Shown one piece after another: positions 33,981 through 49,547 of a stretch of DNA of 64,000 bases. The number at the start of each line of letters is the position of its first letter. Positions within the stretch are counted from its first letter, which is position 1. Origin of the DNA: Artemia franciscana (lineage: Eukaryota > Arthropoda > Branchiopoda > Anostraca > Artemiidae). The translations under genes were made by a program, and so were the position numbers. A model generated the notes under the pieces. The model saw nothing but the letters and a program-made list of their open reading frames with translations, made no database searches and was not told where the DNA came from. Where the stretch lies: the NCBI RefSeq assembly GCF_032884065.1, contig NC_088868.1, positions 3,873,720 through 3,937,719 of the forward strand. The letters run 5' to 3'.

Positions 33981-34499
33981 CTTGCCCACACCTACTTGAT
34001 TATAATTCAATAATATTATTTCAAGAAATGTTCAAGGAACCGCTAGGCCAAAACCGCAACTGACACAAGAGCATAATACATTGATTTATTCCAAATTTAC
34101 TGTTTGAACGAGAAAGACAGACCATTACCAGACACTTTAGAACTCGATTAATGTAGCATACCTTCTTACACTAATCTCAGTGCCATGTTTTATTTTGCCA
34201 TGCTTGCTTGTTTCAATTATCATAGAATATTTCAAAAGTAAAATTTATAATTTCTATAGGAGGAAACTACGAAATCTCAGGCTTAATACTTAATAATATT
34301 ATTTTATCGTATCAAAAAATTATAAGGTATCTCATCTTTTTTATTTTTCATGAAAATGTGGCTGTTTGAGAAAAAGAATCTGTTTTGGATTGAGAGATGT
34401 CAAATTTGAAGAAAAATTTAGCTAGTCAAGAGTCAAAATGTTGAGATGTGCTCAAAAAATGGCCTTTCAAATGGAGTTTCTAAAGTGCTCTACTTTGCG
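33981..34499. other. Unassigned sequence
   Basis: AT-rich, no gene or repeat recognised between the tandem array and the next family A copy. Confidence 0.4.
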
Positions 34500-35030
34500 G
34501 AAGTGTAAGTCCATGTTTATTTATAATTTAAAACCGATTTTCGGAGAAGTAAGGTATATTGTGCAAAAAAATAATTTTGGTCTTTCTTTTTGCACGGAAT
34601 GTATGTAAGCCGTCTGCTAATCTTATAGGATCACCTTGTCCGATTTGGTCACTCCTGGAAAAAAAAACAACAAACACAAGAAACACATACGTGATTTTGT
34701 TTGTGGTAAAAATTTTAAATTCTGCATTTTGGTATATAGGACCTTGAAACTTGAAAATAGGGTTATTTGATGTGCTGAATATGATGGTGTGATTTCCATT
34801 TAGATCACCTGTTTTGGTTGCTTTTCCTCTTTCAGACATAGGTCATATTTTCACTGGCTCGTAACTTTTAATGGGTACCATTAAGCTTAATGAGCTCTAT
34901 ATTTTTGAAATCAACTTGAATGTCCGATTCTTTTGTAGTATGTACTATTATCAAATATTTGTGTTTTAGGGTTTCGATTACTCTTGATCCGGGTCACCCG
35001 GTACTTACAGCTTGTTGCCACGAACTGTTT
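34500..35030 (+). repeat. Family A copy, forward, diverged
   Basis: Landmarks are changed but in order: 'ggtcactcctggaaaa', 'tctgcattttggtatatagg', 'gtaacttttaatgggtacca' and an end 'gttgccacgaactgtttg'. It is more diverged than other copies. Confidence 0.7.
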
Positions 35031-35095
35031 GATGCAATGGAGAATGCTAGTATTTTTCAATATTATTCGCATTTTACTTTTTAATTTCAGGGCTA

Positions 35096-35284
35096 AAAAT
35101 GATTAGTTTGTGTTTAATACTAATACTGTTCTAGTGTTTCGAATTATATGAAACTTATTGATTCGTATTCTATGACCATTCAATTTTGATTGACATTATA
35201 CCTAACTCTCTGTTAAATGGTCATCATGTGTAGTTTTGCTTCAGATTAAAAATCACCATTTGCCTTAATAAATGAATTTTCGTT
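35096..35284 (+). repeat. 188-bp segment duplicated at 38024
   Basis: Nearly identical to 38024-38207. It starts around 'aaatgattagtttgtgttta', contains 'gttctagtgtttcgaatta' and ends 'aatgaattttcgtt'. At least one base differs (ctctctg against ctgtctg). Confidence 0.9.
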
Positions 35285-35606
35285 TTATCTTTGCGACATG
35301 AAATTTTCACGGGTATGTACCGACAGTATTTTTTATCATGAAATACAGACAAGTTCCGAAACAAAAAATGGAAATTCATAAAACACTTGAAACCCGAGTC
35401 TACAAAAGCTGGTAAAGAATTCGGTTGCACACACGAAGGGACAAAGTCAAGGAGTTTTTTCCTAGAGGCAAATTCAAATCAGAATCTGATCGTTACCATG
35501 TTCTAACTTTTAAACCAATTAGTGAAAATAACTGCCTAGCTTTCTGCTGAGAAGTTAGAGGTGAACGTTGCCATCAGATAGGCCACGTTCTCGTTTTGTA
35601 GCATTG

Positions 35607-36589
<983 letters not shown>

Positions 36590-36830
36590 AATTGAAAATC
36601 AGGAGCAGCATTAAAAGTAAAAACGAACAGGAACTATACTGCATATAAGGGGGGGGGGTCATACTTTGTTCTTTATATTGCTCCTTGATACCTTTCTATT
36701 TATGCTTGTGCTTTTAGTCCTTTTGAAAGAGCTTTTTATTCTAATGAACTCCCTCATATATGGCCTAATTTCCCACTATTTTCAGTTTAGGGATGCTCCT
36801 TACTTTCAGTCGAAAAACTATTATTGAGTT
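36590..36830. repeat. Family B foldback, strongly diverged
   Basis: The left arm has 'caggagcagcattaaaagta' and 'aacgaacagga'. The right arm ends 'gatgctccttactttcagtc'. A poly-G run interrupts the left arm. Confidence 0.6.
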
Positions 36831-37954
36831 TCTGATTATTTTTTAAATAATTCTGGTAAATCTGATTTTCCCTTCATGAAAAATTCACTTTGTTCATGGG
36901 AAACTTGTCCTTGAAAAGTTCTCTAATGTAAACTAACCCCCCCCCCCCGTAAAATTCCCCATGGACAATTCTATCCTCTTAAAATTTCATCAGACTAGTT
37001 CATGCTTTCATTTGAAAAAAAAAAAATATTCAAACACTATGTTTGGGGAAGCTTTAAGCAGGGATCTAACCTTGATAATGTCATAACAACTCAAATAAAA
37101 CCGTAAATAACAATTAGAAGAGACCAAAGGAAACTGCCTAGGATCCAAGGAACCGCCAAGGGAACTGGCTGATTAGACCTAAGATGGAACCGGGGAAGAA
37201 AAAAAAACTTTAAGTTTGATTTCTTTTGTACTTAAAGATTAAATCAGATATAGCACTTTGGTTCAGGTTGAGTCAACCACACTCTTATAGTGTTATAATT
37301 TTTTTCGTAGGAAAACGTGAAACAAAGATTAGTCGATTAATCCCAATTTTACAGAAGAGATAAGCGGCTACAAAAAGGTTATTGAGTTACGCTACCTTTC
37401 TCTGTCAATGGCACATCAGTGTACTTTTGCCCCCCCCCCTTCTCCTCAGACAGATCAGTATAATATTAGGGAAATATATGAAACAGTATTTAAACATTTT
37501 GATGAAGAAACTTCGGTAGAAAGATAATAAGAAATGACTATATGAAAAAAACATTTTATTTTGTTAATTCGTTAGTGTTTAATTTTACTCTGACATATCA
37601 TCTCAGAATGTGACAGTCCTTGCTGCTTCTCCTAGATTATACTTCCCTAAATTTCAAATTTCTGTCTATATACCCTTAAGCCAAAATACATCTTAGTCGA
37701 AAAAAAACAATAAAGAGAACACTTAGATTATAATTTTACGGTTTAGTCTTTGTTAGTCTTTGTTGTGAAACTTTTTGCAAAATAAAATGTATATTTTGGG
37801 GGAGAGGGTTTGGGTTTCCTTTTAAGTTCTGTCTTTGCCTAAGTACAAGTATATGAAAACTTCAGTGGTTAACTTGTTTGAGCTATTTATAGATTTTTTG
37901 CATGGGCTAAGGAGCAATTTGATCTGTTCATCTAATTTTTTTCGCTCTACTTTC
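36831..37954. other. Unassigned sequence
   Basis: AT-rich, with poly-C runs at about 36938 and 37431. No gene or repeat recognised. Confidence 0.35.
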
Positions 37955-38273
37955 ATTATAATCATTTTTTCTTGAAAGTCTTTTCACATGGGCTCAAATG
38001 AACTTAATTATTCAAATAGTTAAATGATTAGTTTGTGTTTAATACTAATACTGTTCTAGTGTTTCGAATTATATGAAACTTATTGATTCGTATTCTATGA
38101 CCATTCAATTTTGATTGACATTATACCTAACTGTCTGTTAAATGGTCATCATGTGTAGTTTTGCTTCAGATTAAAAATCACCATTTGCCTTAATAAATGA
38201 ATTTTCGTTATAATAATTTTTTCTTGAAAGTCTTTTCACATGGGCTCAAATGAACTTAATTATTCAAATAGTT
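37955..38273 (+). repeat. Inserted copy of 35096-35284 flanked by 66-bp direct repeats
   Basis: Bases 37955-38021 and 38208-38273 share 'ttttttcttgaaagtc', 'ttttcacatgggctcaaatg' and 'aattattcaaatagtt'. Between them sits the 188-bp copy of 35096-35284. The duplicated flanks are far longer than a transposition target duplication. Confidence 0.9.
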
Positions 38274-38439
38274 TTCATGTAAGCAGCAGAGAAAATACTA
38301 AATGTAAGCCCAAATATAGAATCAGAATAATATTAAACCGCTAATCAAGATTTGTGGATGCCAAGTCGCCAGAAAATTTGATTCTGGGAAAGTGTTTTTT
38401 AATATTAAGCAATTAATTAATTAATGATATTATTTTCAG

Positions 38440-38508
38440 GAAATTGGGATTCGAGAAGATCCTAGAAGATTAATGGACAGAACGAATGAAGGAAGAAATA
38501 ATGCATAA
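38440..38508 (+). CDS. Candidate terminal exon, unrecognised
   Basis: An acceptor 'attattttcag' ends at 38439. The frame then reads EIGIREDPRRLMDRTNEGR and three more residues to TAA (38506-38508). The charged, non-repetitive peptide with 'REDPRRL' looks protein-like. Downstream, about 640 bases of AT-rich sequence with an AATAAA signal at about 39120 end in a 29-A run, as a retrocopied 3'-untranslated region would. So this may be a 5'-truncated retrocopy rather than a live exon, and the acceptor may be chance. Upstream exons are not seen. Confidence 0.35.
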   Translation, partial: EIGIREDPRRLMDRTNEGRNNA

Positions 38509-39144
38509 TCATGGCTGAAGGTTTTGAAGGATTGTAGTGTCAAACTGTTCTCTGAAATTTTATAAGTTGCATATTTTTAATGATGTCTTTTGCTTAGCTG
38601 CAGCCTAAGATAAGTTAAAGAAGCTGTGGTGTTTTTTGCCTTTGTATTATGTGTAAATCTCTATTCTAGTTTCGAATCATTTGGTTAAAGATAAACCTTC
38701 AAACGGGACAATCAAATTAGGTAGCTATATGCACAAAATTGAGATATTTTTCATCTTAACAACAGTAAATTCGTTCAATGAAATAAGTTGGTTTAATGCT
38801 TCGTAAAAGCTGCCATCAATAAGTGTTTTTTTAAATATAAATACTTTTTCAATATTCAGTAACAAAGTCAGATTACAAATCATGGGTTGAAACAAAGAAA
38901 TTCTGCCCATATTTTTGAGTTTGAATTCTCGACACAGTGGGAATTAAAAAGAGAATATATTGTGTATATGCCCAGTATTTAAATAAAACTTAGATCTAAC
39001 AAAAAACTTGTAGCATTCAATTGAAATAGCCAATGCTATACATTCTCTATTGAACTAACCTATTGCTCATAAGATAATTGCTTTGCTTCGGGCCATTTGC
39101 TTGTTTTGTTTAATTATATTAATAAAACCATCTTTCTCTCTCTC

Positions 39145-39148
<4 letters not shown>

Positions 39149-39177
<29 letters not shown>
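39149..39177 (+). repeat. Poly(A) tract after CT repeat and AATAAA
   Basis: About 29 to 31 A's follow '(TC)n' and an AATAAA about 25 bases upstream. The spacing is what a polyadenylated transcript would leave after reverse transcription. Confidence 0.75.
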
Positions 39178-39179
<2 letters not shown>

Positions 39180-39949
39180 ATGGCTGCCAAAGTAAATGTT
39201 CCGAAATACGTGTTCCAAAAAACGCATAGTTCATTCTTTGTTTTGTTGATAGATAATTCCATCTATCATCCGTTGATGCGTCGTTCCTAGGGTTTAAAGA
39301 GCGAAAGCTGAGAAAGGGAAAGAAAGCTGAGAAATTCCCTCACACCCGTAGCTTTTGACGAATAAATTCCGTTTTTAAATTTCCATTGCTATTGGGCTGA
39401 GTCGCTCTTTCTTGATAATGGATTACATATATTTTGGAAATGAATATTCAACTGAACCACAAATGTGCCCTGAAACTTAAATGCTCTATATAAGCTTTAG
39501 ATATTTTTAAACTAATTGTATATATCAAAATACCCTCGATAACAGTTTTGACCTTAATGTTTAAAATTTTAATATAAGTTCTCTTTTTTGTGGGAGTATA
39601 AAGTGCAAAAAATGACAAATTTGATATGACATTTTGTTATCTAAAAATGATTAAATCTTAATATTTTGTTGGAATGAGCTCTATCTTGACATCCTAAAAC
39701 AAATATTACCATTATGATCACTCGAAGAAACAGCTAAAAAAACGGTTGCATATCTTTAAGCATCTTTGTTGGGAAGAATAAACAATTTATATCGTAAGTG
39801 TGCATTATATTCAAGGCCTTTCCTAACAAACCTATTGTTTATCAACAGAATACGATTTGAAATAATAAGACATTTTACTAGTCCTTTGTTTTCTAAAGTT
39901 ATCTGATAAAAATTTTGAGAGAGCGGTAATAACTATTGTGGGGAGTAAA
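39178..39949. other. Unassigned sequence
   Basis: AT-rich. A weak family A-like word ('cttttgacgaataaattccg', then 'ttgggctgagtcgctctttc') occurs at about 39350-39415. No gene seen. Confidence 0.35.
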
Positions 39950-40380
39950 AATAACCCCCCCAAGCCACGGGGAGACGCCTGTAAGCTATGAAATGTATTC
40001 AATCTGTACGCATAGTATTTGTTATAGAGGAGTATGCAGACACTTTTTGAGAGGGGGAATTTTGTGCCTAGGGTGGGTTTCTTTGGTAGAATGTTTAATG
40101 GAGAGGGAAATTTCTGGGGGAGGGGGTTTTCCATGGAAAATTCTACATGGGGCGATCTGATAGAATTACTGTTCGAAATTATTTTTAATTGTCATAATCT
40201 CTTTCCAAAGTCAGATTTTTACTGAAGATGGTTCAGGAAAAATTATTCTGAGGCTATTTTCATTTTGGATTTCCAGAAAAACAATTTTACGGAAAGAGAG
40301 GATTTCAGAAGCTATTGAGAAAATTATTGGAAATTAGTATTTTCAAATGACAGCATGCTAAGGAGCATTTTTCAAGCTGA
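39950..40380 (+). repeat. Family G copy
   Basis: Contains 'gcatagtatttgttatagag', 'tggagagggaaatttctggg' and 'ccagaaaaacaattttacgg', in the same order as the 5270-5780 copy. It runs close to the second gap. Confidence 0.55.
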
Positions 40381-40418
40381 ATCGACCGCAAGAAAATTTA
40401 CGGGGGCGAGTTTCTTAC

Positions 40419-40518
40419 NNNNNNNNNNNNNNNNNNNNNNNNNNNNNNNNNNNNNNNNNNNNNNNNNNNNNNNNNNNNNNNNNNNNNNNNNNNNNNNNNN
40501 NNNNNNNNNNNNNNNNNN
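40419..40518. other. Assembly gap (100 N)
   Basis: Exactly 100 unknown bases. It falls at the edge of the Helitron array, so the array may be longer or collapsed here. Confidence 1.
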
Positions 40519-41283
40519 GTTTTGTTTTTCTCCTTTATTTTTTTCCTTTTTTTTCTTTTTTAGTTTATTTAGATTTTTAGATTTTTTAGTTTTTAGTTTT
40601 TTTTTCTTTTTAGTTTTTTTTGTAGTTTTTACCTTCTTTTTAGTTTTGTTAGTTTTTTTTTTTACTTATGTCCTGGTCGTCATTTATACTCCCTGTGTCC
40701 CGGTGCTTTGTTGATTGCTAATCGGACATTCCTTTTGTCCTGGTCGCTTTCTCTTTGAGTGTCGTCATTTATTTTTTTCTTTTTTAGTTCTTTTAGTTTT
40801 TACCTTTTTTAGTTTTTTTAGTTTTTTAGATGAAATTTTTTTTTTAGTTTTTTCAGTTTTTTTTTAGTTTTTTATTGGTTTTTACCTTTATTTTAGCTTA
40901 TTTTTCAGTTTTTTCCTTTTTTTTAGTTTTTTTAGTTTTTAGTTTTTTTAGTTTTTTACCTTTTTTTAGTTTTTTTAGTTTTTTAGCTTTTTTATTTTTT
41001 TTATTGGTTTTTAGTTTTTTTTTGTAGTTTTTGCCTTTTTTTTAGTTTTTTTAGTTTTTTAGCTTTTTTATTAGTTTTTAGTTTTTTTTGTAGTTTTTGC
41101 CTTTTTTAGTTTTTTTAGTTTTTTAGCTTTTTTATTTTTTTTATTAGTTTTTAGTTTTTTTTGTAGTTTTTGCCTTTTTTTAGTTTTTTCAGTTTTGACG
41201 TCACCTGATCCAGTTTTTTCAGGTGACGTCACCTGATCCATCCACAGATCCACACACAGACAACTTATTTTTATATATATAGA
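40519..41283 (-). mobile_element. Helitron copy H0, 5' part only
   Basis: T-rich low-complexity body ('agtttttttagttttttagc'-type units) ends in the Helitron 5' terminus. On the minus strand this reads TCTATATATATAAAAATAAG, at 41264-41283. The 3' part is lost in or before the gap. Confidence 0.8.

Positions 41284-41380
<97 letters not shown>
41284..41380. repeat. (AT)n between Helitron ends
   Basis: Pure AT dinucleotides separating the 5' end of H0 from the CTAG 3' end of H1. Confidence 0.98.
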
Positions 41381-41381
<1 letters not shown>

Positions 41382-41539
41382 TAGCTGTTGGGGTGGCACT
41401 TCGCGCCACCCCAACACCTAGTTGGTGGGGGCGCTTCGCGAAACCCCCCCCCCCAAGCCCCCCCGCGCGCGTAAGTCGTTACGCGCCATAATAGTTACGC
41501 GCCATTGTAGTTGTGTCCCTATGTCCCACCTGTGAATAT

Positions 41540-41769
<230 letters not shown>

Positions 41770-41771
41770 TT

Positions 41772-41985
41772 TTAACTACGTAAAACTTGCGAATATACAA
41801 CATTCTTTGCTGTCCCATTGTCTTTGCATGTAAATAGATTGTCAGGTTTACCGACTCTTGAACATGCAACATATAATGGTCCATGGGAAAACAATCTGTA
41901 TTCAGATCTATACCTCATGATTCTAATGATTGCCCTTGAGCTTTGTTGATGGTGATTGCTAATCGACCATTCCCTGTCCCGGTGT
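41772..41985 (-). pseudogene. PIF1-type Helitron helicase C-terminus, two lesions
   Basis: Minus-strand frames give RLAITINKAQGQSLES, a stop, GIDLNTDCF, then after a one-base slip [18 protein letters not shown] and ending VLRS stop. This is the end of the helicase part of a RepHel protein (PIF1 motifs around the Gly-Gln and the Val-Ala-x-Ser-Arg). The TGA and the missing base are also present in the H4 and H6 copies, so the family spread after the gene died. Confidence 0.85.
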
Positions 41986-43444
41986 CCCGGTCGTCATTTA
42001 TATCCCCCTGTTTCCCCCGGTGTCCCCGTTGTAGTTGTGTCCCTGTGTCCCGGTCGTCATTTATATTCCCTGTGTCCCGGTCGTCATTTGTATCCCGGTG
42101 TCCCGGTCTGTATATACATTCGTTTTTTAGTTTTGTTTTTCTCCTTTATTTTTTTCCTTTTTTTTCTTTTTTAGTTTATTTAGATTTTTAGATTTTTTAG
42201 TTTTTTTATTAGTTTTTAGTTTTTTTTCTTTTTAGTTTTTTTGTAGTTTTTACCTTCTTTTTAGTTTTGTTAGTTTTTTTTTACTTATGTCCTGGTCGTC
42301 ATTTATACTCCCTGTGTCCCGGTGCTTTGTTGATTGCTAATCGAACATTCCTTTTGTCCTGGTCGCTTTCTCTTTGAGTGTCGTCATTTATTTTTTCTTT
42401 TTTAGTTCTTTTAGTTTTTACCTTTTTTAGTTTTTTTTAGTTTTTTAGATGAAAATTTTTTTTAGTTTTTTCCTTTTTTTCTTTTTAGTTTTTTATTGGT
42501 TTTTACATTTATTTTAGCTTATTTTTCAGTTTTTTCCTTTTTTTTAGTTATTTTTTATTTTTTTTAGTTTTTTACCTTTTTTTAGTTTTTTTAGCTTTTT
42601 TACTTTTTTTATTAGTTTTTAGTTTTTTTGTAGTTTTTGCCTTTTTTTAAGTTTTGTTTTTCTCCTTTATTTTTTTCCTTTTTTTTCTTTTTTAGTTTAT
42701 TTAGATTTTTAGATTTTTTAGTTTTTAGTTTTTTTTTTCTTTTTAGTTTTTTTGTAGTTTTTACCTTCTTTTTAGTTTTGTTAGTTTTTTTTTACTTATG
42801 TCCTGGTCGTCATTTATACTCCCTGTGTCCCGGTGCTTTGTTTTTTCCTTTTTTCCTTTTTTTTTGTTTTTTTTTTATTTTTTATTTTTTTTTTAGTTTT
42901 TTACCTTTTTTTAGTTTTTTTTTAGTTTTTTTAGTTTTTTTTAGTTTTTTAGCTTTTTTACTTTTTTTATTAGTTTTTAGTTTTTTTGTAGTTTTTGCCT
43001 TTTTTTAGTTTTTTCAGTTTTTTTTTTTTAGTTTTTTATTGGTTTTTTACCTTTATTTTAGCTTATTTTTCAGTTTTTTAGTTTCTTTTAGTTTTTTTTA
43101 GTTTTTAGTTTTTTTAGTTTTTTTACCTTTTTTTAGTTTTTTTAGTTTTTTTAGTTTTTTAGCTTTTTTATTTTTTTTATTAGTATTTAGTTTTTTTTGT
43201 AGTTTTTGCCTTTTTTTTAGTTTTTTTAGTTTTTTAGATTTTTTATTAGTTTTTAGTTTTTTTTGTAGTTTTTGCCTTTTTTTTAGTTTTTTTAGTTTTT
43301 TTTATTAGTTTTTAGTTTTTTTTGTAGTTTTTGCCTTTTTTTTAGTTTTTTCAGTTTTGACGTCACCTGATCCAGTTTTTTCAGGTGACGTCACCTGATC
43401 CACGATCCACAGATCCACAGACAACTTATTTTTATATATATAGA

Positions 43445-45831
<2,387 letters not shown>

Positions 45832-45873
45832 CTAGCTGTTGGGGTGGCGCTTCGCGCCACCCCAACACCTAGT
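45832..45873 (-). other. Helitron 3' terminal hairpin and CTAG
   Basis: Stem GTTGGGGTGGCGC with a TTCG loop and complementary arm, flanked by CTAG. Matching hairpins are at about 41381, 44324 and 49665-49705. A second GC hairpin (gggggcgcttcgcgcccccc) lies just inside. In Helitrons the hairpin marks the end of strand transfer. Confidence 0.85.
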
Positions 45874-46009
45874 TGGTGGGGGCGCTTCGCGCCCCCCCCC
45901 AAGCCCCCCCGCGCGCGTAAGTCGTTACGCGCCATAATAGTTACGCGCCATTGTAGTTGTGTCCCTATGTCCCACCTGTGAATATAGATAGATATATATA
46001 TATATGGTT

Positions 46010-46215
46010 TTAACTACGTAAAACTTGCGAATATACAACATTCTTTGCTGTCCCATTGTCTTTGCATATAAATAGATTGTCAGGTTTACCGACTCTTGAA
46101 CATGCAACATATAATGGTCCATGGGAAAACAATCTGTATTCAGATCTATACCTCATGATTCTAATGATTGCCCTTGAGCTTTGTTGATGGTGATTGCTAA
46201 TCGACCATTCCCTGT
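46010..46215 (-). pseudogene. PIF1 helicase C-terminus, two lesions (H4)
   Basis: Same content as in H1, with the same TGA after LES and the same one-base loss before [11 protein letters not shown]. Confidence 0.85.
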
Positions 46216-47114
46216 CCCGGTGTCCCGGTCGTCATTTACATCCCCCTGTTTCCTCCGGTGTCCCCGTTGTAGTTGTGTCCCTGTGTCCCGGTCGTCATTT
46301 ATATTCCCTGTGTCCCGGTCGTCATTTGTATCCCGGTGTACCGGTCTGTATATACATTCGTTTTTTAGTTTTGTTTTTCTCCTTTATTTTTTTCCTTTTT
46401 TTTTCTTTTTTAGTTTATTTAGATTTTTAGATTTTTTAGTTTTTTTATTAGTTTTTAGTTTTTTTTTCTTTTTAGCTTTTTTGTAGTTTTTACCTTCTTT
46501 TTAGTTTTGTTAATTTTTTTTTACTTATGTCCTGGTCGTCATTTATACTCCCTATGTCCCGGTGCTTTGTCCTGGTCGTCATTTATACTCCCTGTGTCCC
46601 GGTGCTTTGTTGATTGCTAATCGAACATTCCTTTTGTCCTGGTCGCTTTCTCTTTGAGTGTCGTCATTTATTAGTTTTTTCCTTTTTTTCTTTTTAGTTT
46701 TTTATTGGTTTTTACCTTTATTTTAGCTTATTTTTCAGTTTTTTCCTTTTTTTTAGTTTTTTTTTATTTTTTATTTTTTTTTAGTTTTTTACCTTTTTTT
46801 AGTTTTTTTAGTTTTTTTAGTTTTTTAGCTTTTTTACTTTTTTTATTAGTTTTTAGTTTTTTTTTGTAGTTTTTGCCTTTTTTTAGTTTTTTCAGTTTTT
46901 TTTTTTAGTTTTTTATTGGTTTTTACCTTTATAGTTTTTTTAGTTTTTTAGCTTTTTTATTTTTTTTATTAGTTTTTAGTTTTTTTTTTGTAGTTTTTGC
47001 CTTTTTTTAGTTTTTTCAGTTTTGACGTCACCTGATCCAGTTTTTTCAGGTGACGTCACCTGACACATCCATCCACACATCCACAGACAGACAACTTATT
47101 TTTATATATATAGA

Positions 47115-47137
47115 AGATATATATATATATATCTCTA
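47115..47137. repeat. Centre of the Helitron inverted array
   Basis: A short AT-rich spacer between the 5' end of H4 (minus) and the 5' end of H5 (plus). Everything on either side is related by reverse complement. Confidence 0.8.
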
Positions 47138-47991
47138 TCTATATATATAAAAATAAGTTGTCTGTGGATCTGTGGATCGTGGATCAGGTGACGTCACCTG
47201 AAAAAACTGGATCAGGTGACGTCAAAACTGAAAAAACTAAAAAAAGGCAAAAACTACAAAAAAACTAAAAACTAATAAAAAAAATAAAAAAGCTAAAAAA
47301 CTAAAAAAACTAAAAAAAGGCAAAAACTACAAAAAAAAACTAAAAACTAATAAAAAAGCTAAAAAACTAAAAAAACTAAAAAAGGCAAAAACTACAAAAA
47401 AAACTAAAAACTAATAAAAAAAATAAAAAAGCTGAAAAACTAAAAAAACTAAAAAAACTAAAAAAAGGTAAAAAACTAAAAAAACTAAAAACTAAAAAAA
47501 AACTAAAAAATAAAGGAAAAAACTGAAAAATAAGCTAAAATAAAGGTAAAAACCAATAAAAAGCTAAAAAAAAACTGAAAAAACTAAAAAAGGCAAAAAC
47601 TACAAAAAAAACTAAAAACTAATAAAAAAAGTAAAAAAGCTAAAAAACTAAAAAAACTAAAAAAAACTAAAAAAAGGTAAAAAACTAAAAAAATAAAAAA
47701 TAAAAAAAAAACTAAAAAAAAGGAAAAAACTGAAAAATAAGCTAAAATAAAGGTAAAAACCAATAAAAAACTAAAAAGAAAAAAAAGGAAAAAACTAAAA
47801 AAAATTTTCATCTAAAAAACTAAAAAAAACTAAAAAAGGTAAAAACTAAAAGAACTAAAAAAGAAAAAAATAAATGACGACACTCAAAGAGAAAGCGACC
47901 AGGACAAAAGGAATGTTCGATTAGCAATCAACAAAGCACCGGGACACAGGGAGTATAAATGACGACCAGGACATAAGTAAAAAAAAAACTA
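47138..47991 (+). mobile_element. Helitron copy H5, 3'-truncated
   Basis: Begins TCTATATATATAAAAATAAG, has two TGACGTCA sites and the A-rich body, and stops in the body at 'aagtaaaaaaaaaactatct', the mirror of the H1/H2 junction. Confidence 0.8.
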
Positions 47992-49204
47992 TCTATATAT
48001 ATAAAAATAAGTTGTCTGTGGATCTGTGGATCGTGGATCAGGTGACGTCACCTGAAAAAACTGGATCAGGTGACGTCAAAACTGAAAAAACTAAAAAAAG
48101 GAAAAAACTACAAAAAAAACTAAAAACTAATAAAAAAAATAAAAAAGCTAAAAAACTAAAAAAACTAAAAAAAGGCAAAAACTACAAAAAAAACTAAAAA
48201 CTAATAAAAAAGCTAAAAAACTAAAAAAACTAAAAAAAAGGCAAAAACTACAAAAAAAAACTAAAAACTAATAAAAAAAATAAAAAAGCTAAAAAACTAA
48301 AAAAAATAAAAAAACTAAAAAAAGGTAAAAAACTAAAAAAACTAAAAACTAATAAAAAAAAGTAAAAAAGCTAAAAAACTAAAAAAACTAAAAAAAAACT
48401 AAAAAAACTAAAAAAAGGTAAAAAACTAAAAAAAATAAAAAACTAAAAAAAGGAAAAAACTGAAAAATAAGCTAAAATAAAGGTAAAAACCAATAAAAAA
48501 CTAAAAAGAAAAAAAGGAAAAAACTAAAAAAAGGCAAAAACTACAAAAAAACTAAAAACTAATAAAAAAAAGTAAAAAAGCTAAAAAACTAAAAAAACTA
48601 AAAAAAAACTAAAAAAACTAAAAAAAGGTAAAAAACTAAAAAAAATAAAAAACTAAAAAAAGGAAAAAACTGAAAAATAAGCTAAAATAAAGGTAAAAAC
48701 CAATAAAAAACTAAAAAGAAAAAAAGGAAAAAACTAAAAAAAAATTTCATCTAAAAAACTAAAAAAAAACTAAAAAAGGTAAAAACTAAAAGAACTAAAA
48801 AAGAAAAAGATAAATGACGACACTCAAAGAGAAAGCGACCAGGACAAAAGGAATGTTCGATTAGCAATCAACAAAGCACCGGGACACAGGGAGTATAAAT
48901 GACGACCAGGACATAAGTAAAAAAAAACTAACAAAACTAAAAAGAAGGTAAAAACTACAAAAAAACTAAAAAGAAAAAAAACTAAAAACTAATAAAAAAA
49001 CTAAAAAATCTAAAAATCTAAATAAACTAAAAAAGAAAAAAAAAGGAAAAAAATAAAGGAGAAAAACAAAACTAAAAAACGAATGTATATACAGACCGGG
49101 ACACCGGGATACAAATGACGACCGGGACCCGGGACACAGGGAATATAAATGACGACCGGGACACAGGGACACAACTACAACGGGGACACCGGGGGAAACA
49201 GGGG

Positions 49205-49437
49205 GATATAAATGACGACCGGGACACCGGGACAGGGAATGGTCGATTAGCAATCACCATCAACAAAGCTCAAGGGCAATCATTAGAATCATGAGGTATA
49301 GATCTGAATACAGATTGTTTTCCCATGGACCATTATATGTTGCATGTTCAAGAGTCGGTAAACCTGACAATCTATTTATATGCAAAGACAATGGGACAGC
49401 AAAGAATGTTGTATATTCGCAAGTTTTACGTAGTTAA
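49205..49437 (+). pseudogene. PIF1 helicase C-terminus, two lesions (H6)
   Basis: Reads TINKAQGQSLES stop, then frameshifted [16 protein letters not shown] to the end. The lesions are identical to H1 and H4. Confidence 0.85.
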
Positions 49438-49440
49438 AAC

Positions 49441-49547
<107 letters not shown>

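Larger units (their letters stand above)
45832..47114 (-). mobile_element. Helitron copy H4, both ends present, joined to H3
   Basis: The CTAG end at 45832-45835 directly abuts the TC of H3. It holds a helicase remnant at 46010-46215, the usual body, two TGACGTCA palindromes and a 5' end at about 47092-47114. Confidence 0.85.

Noticed and set aside
33025-34010. Minus-strand frames with a repeated 49-residue unit (VVFLLCLRKFCGC...)
   Set aside because: The period is a multiple of three so the frame recurs, but odd-numbered copies contain a stop and two copies have a 2-bp deletion.
42637-43008. Phe/Ser-rich plus-strand frames, and Lys-rich frames on the opposite strand, in the Helitron bodies
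   Set aside because: By-products of T-rich or A-rich low-complexity repeats; length and frame vary between copies.
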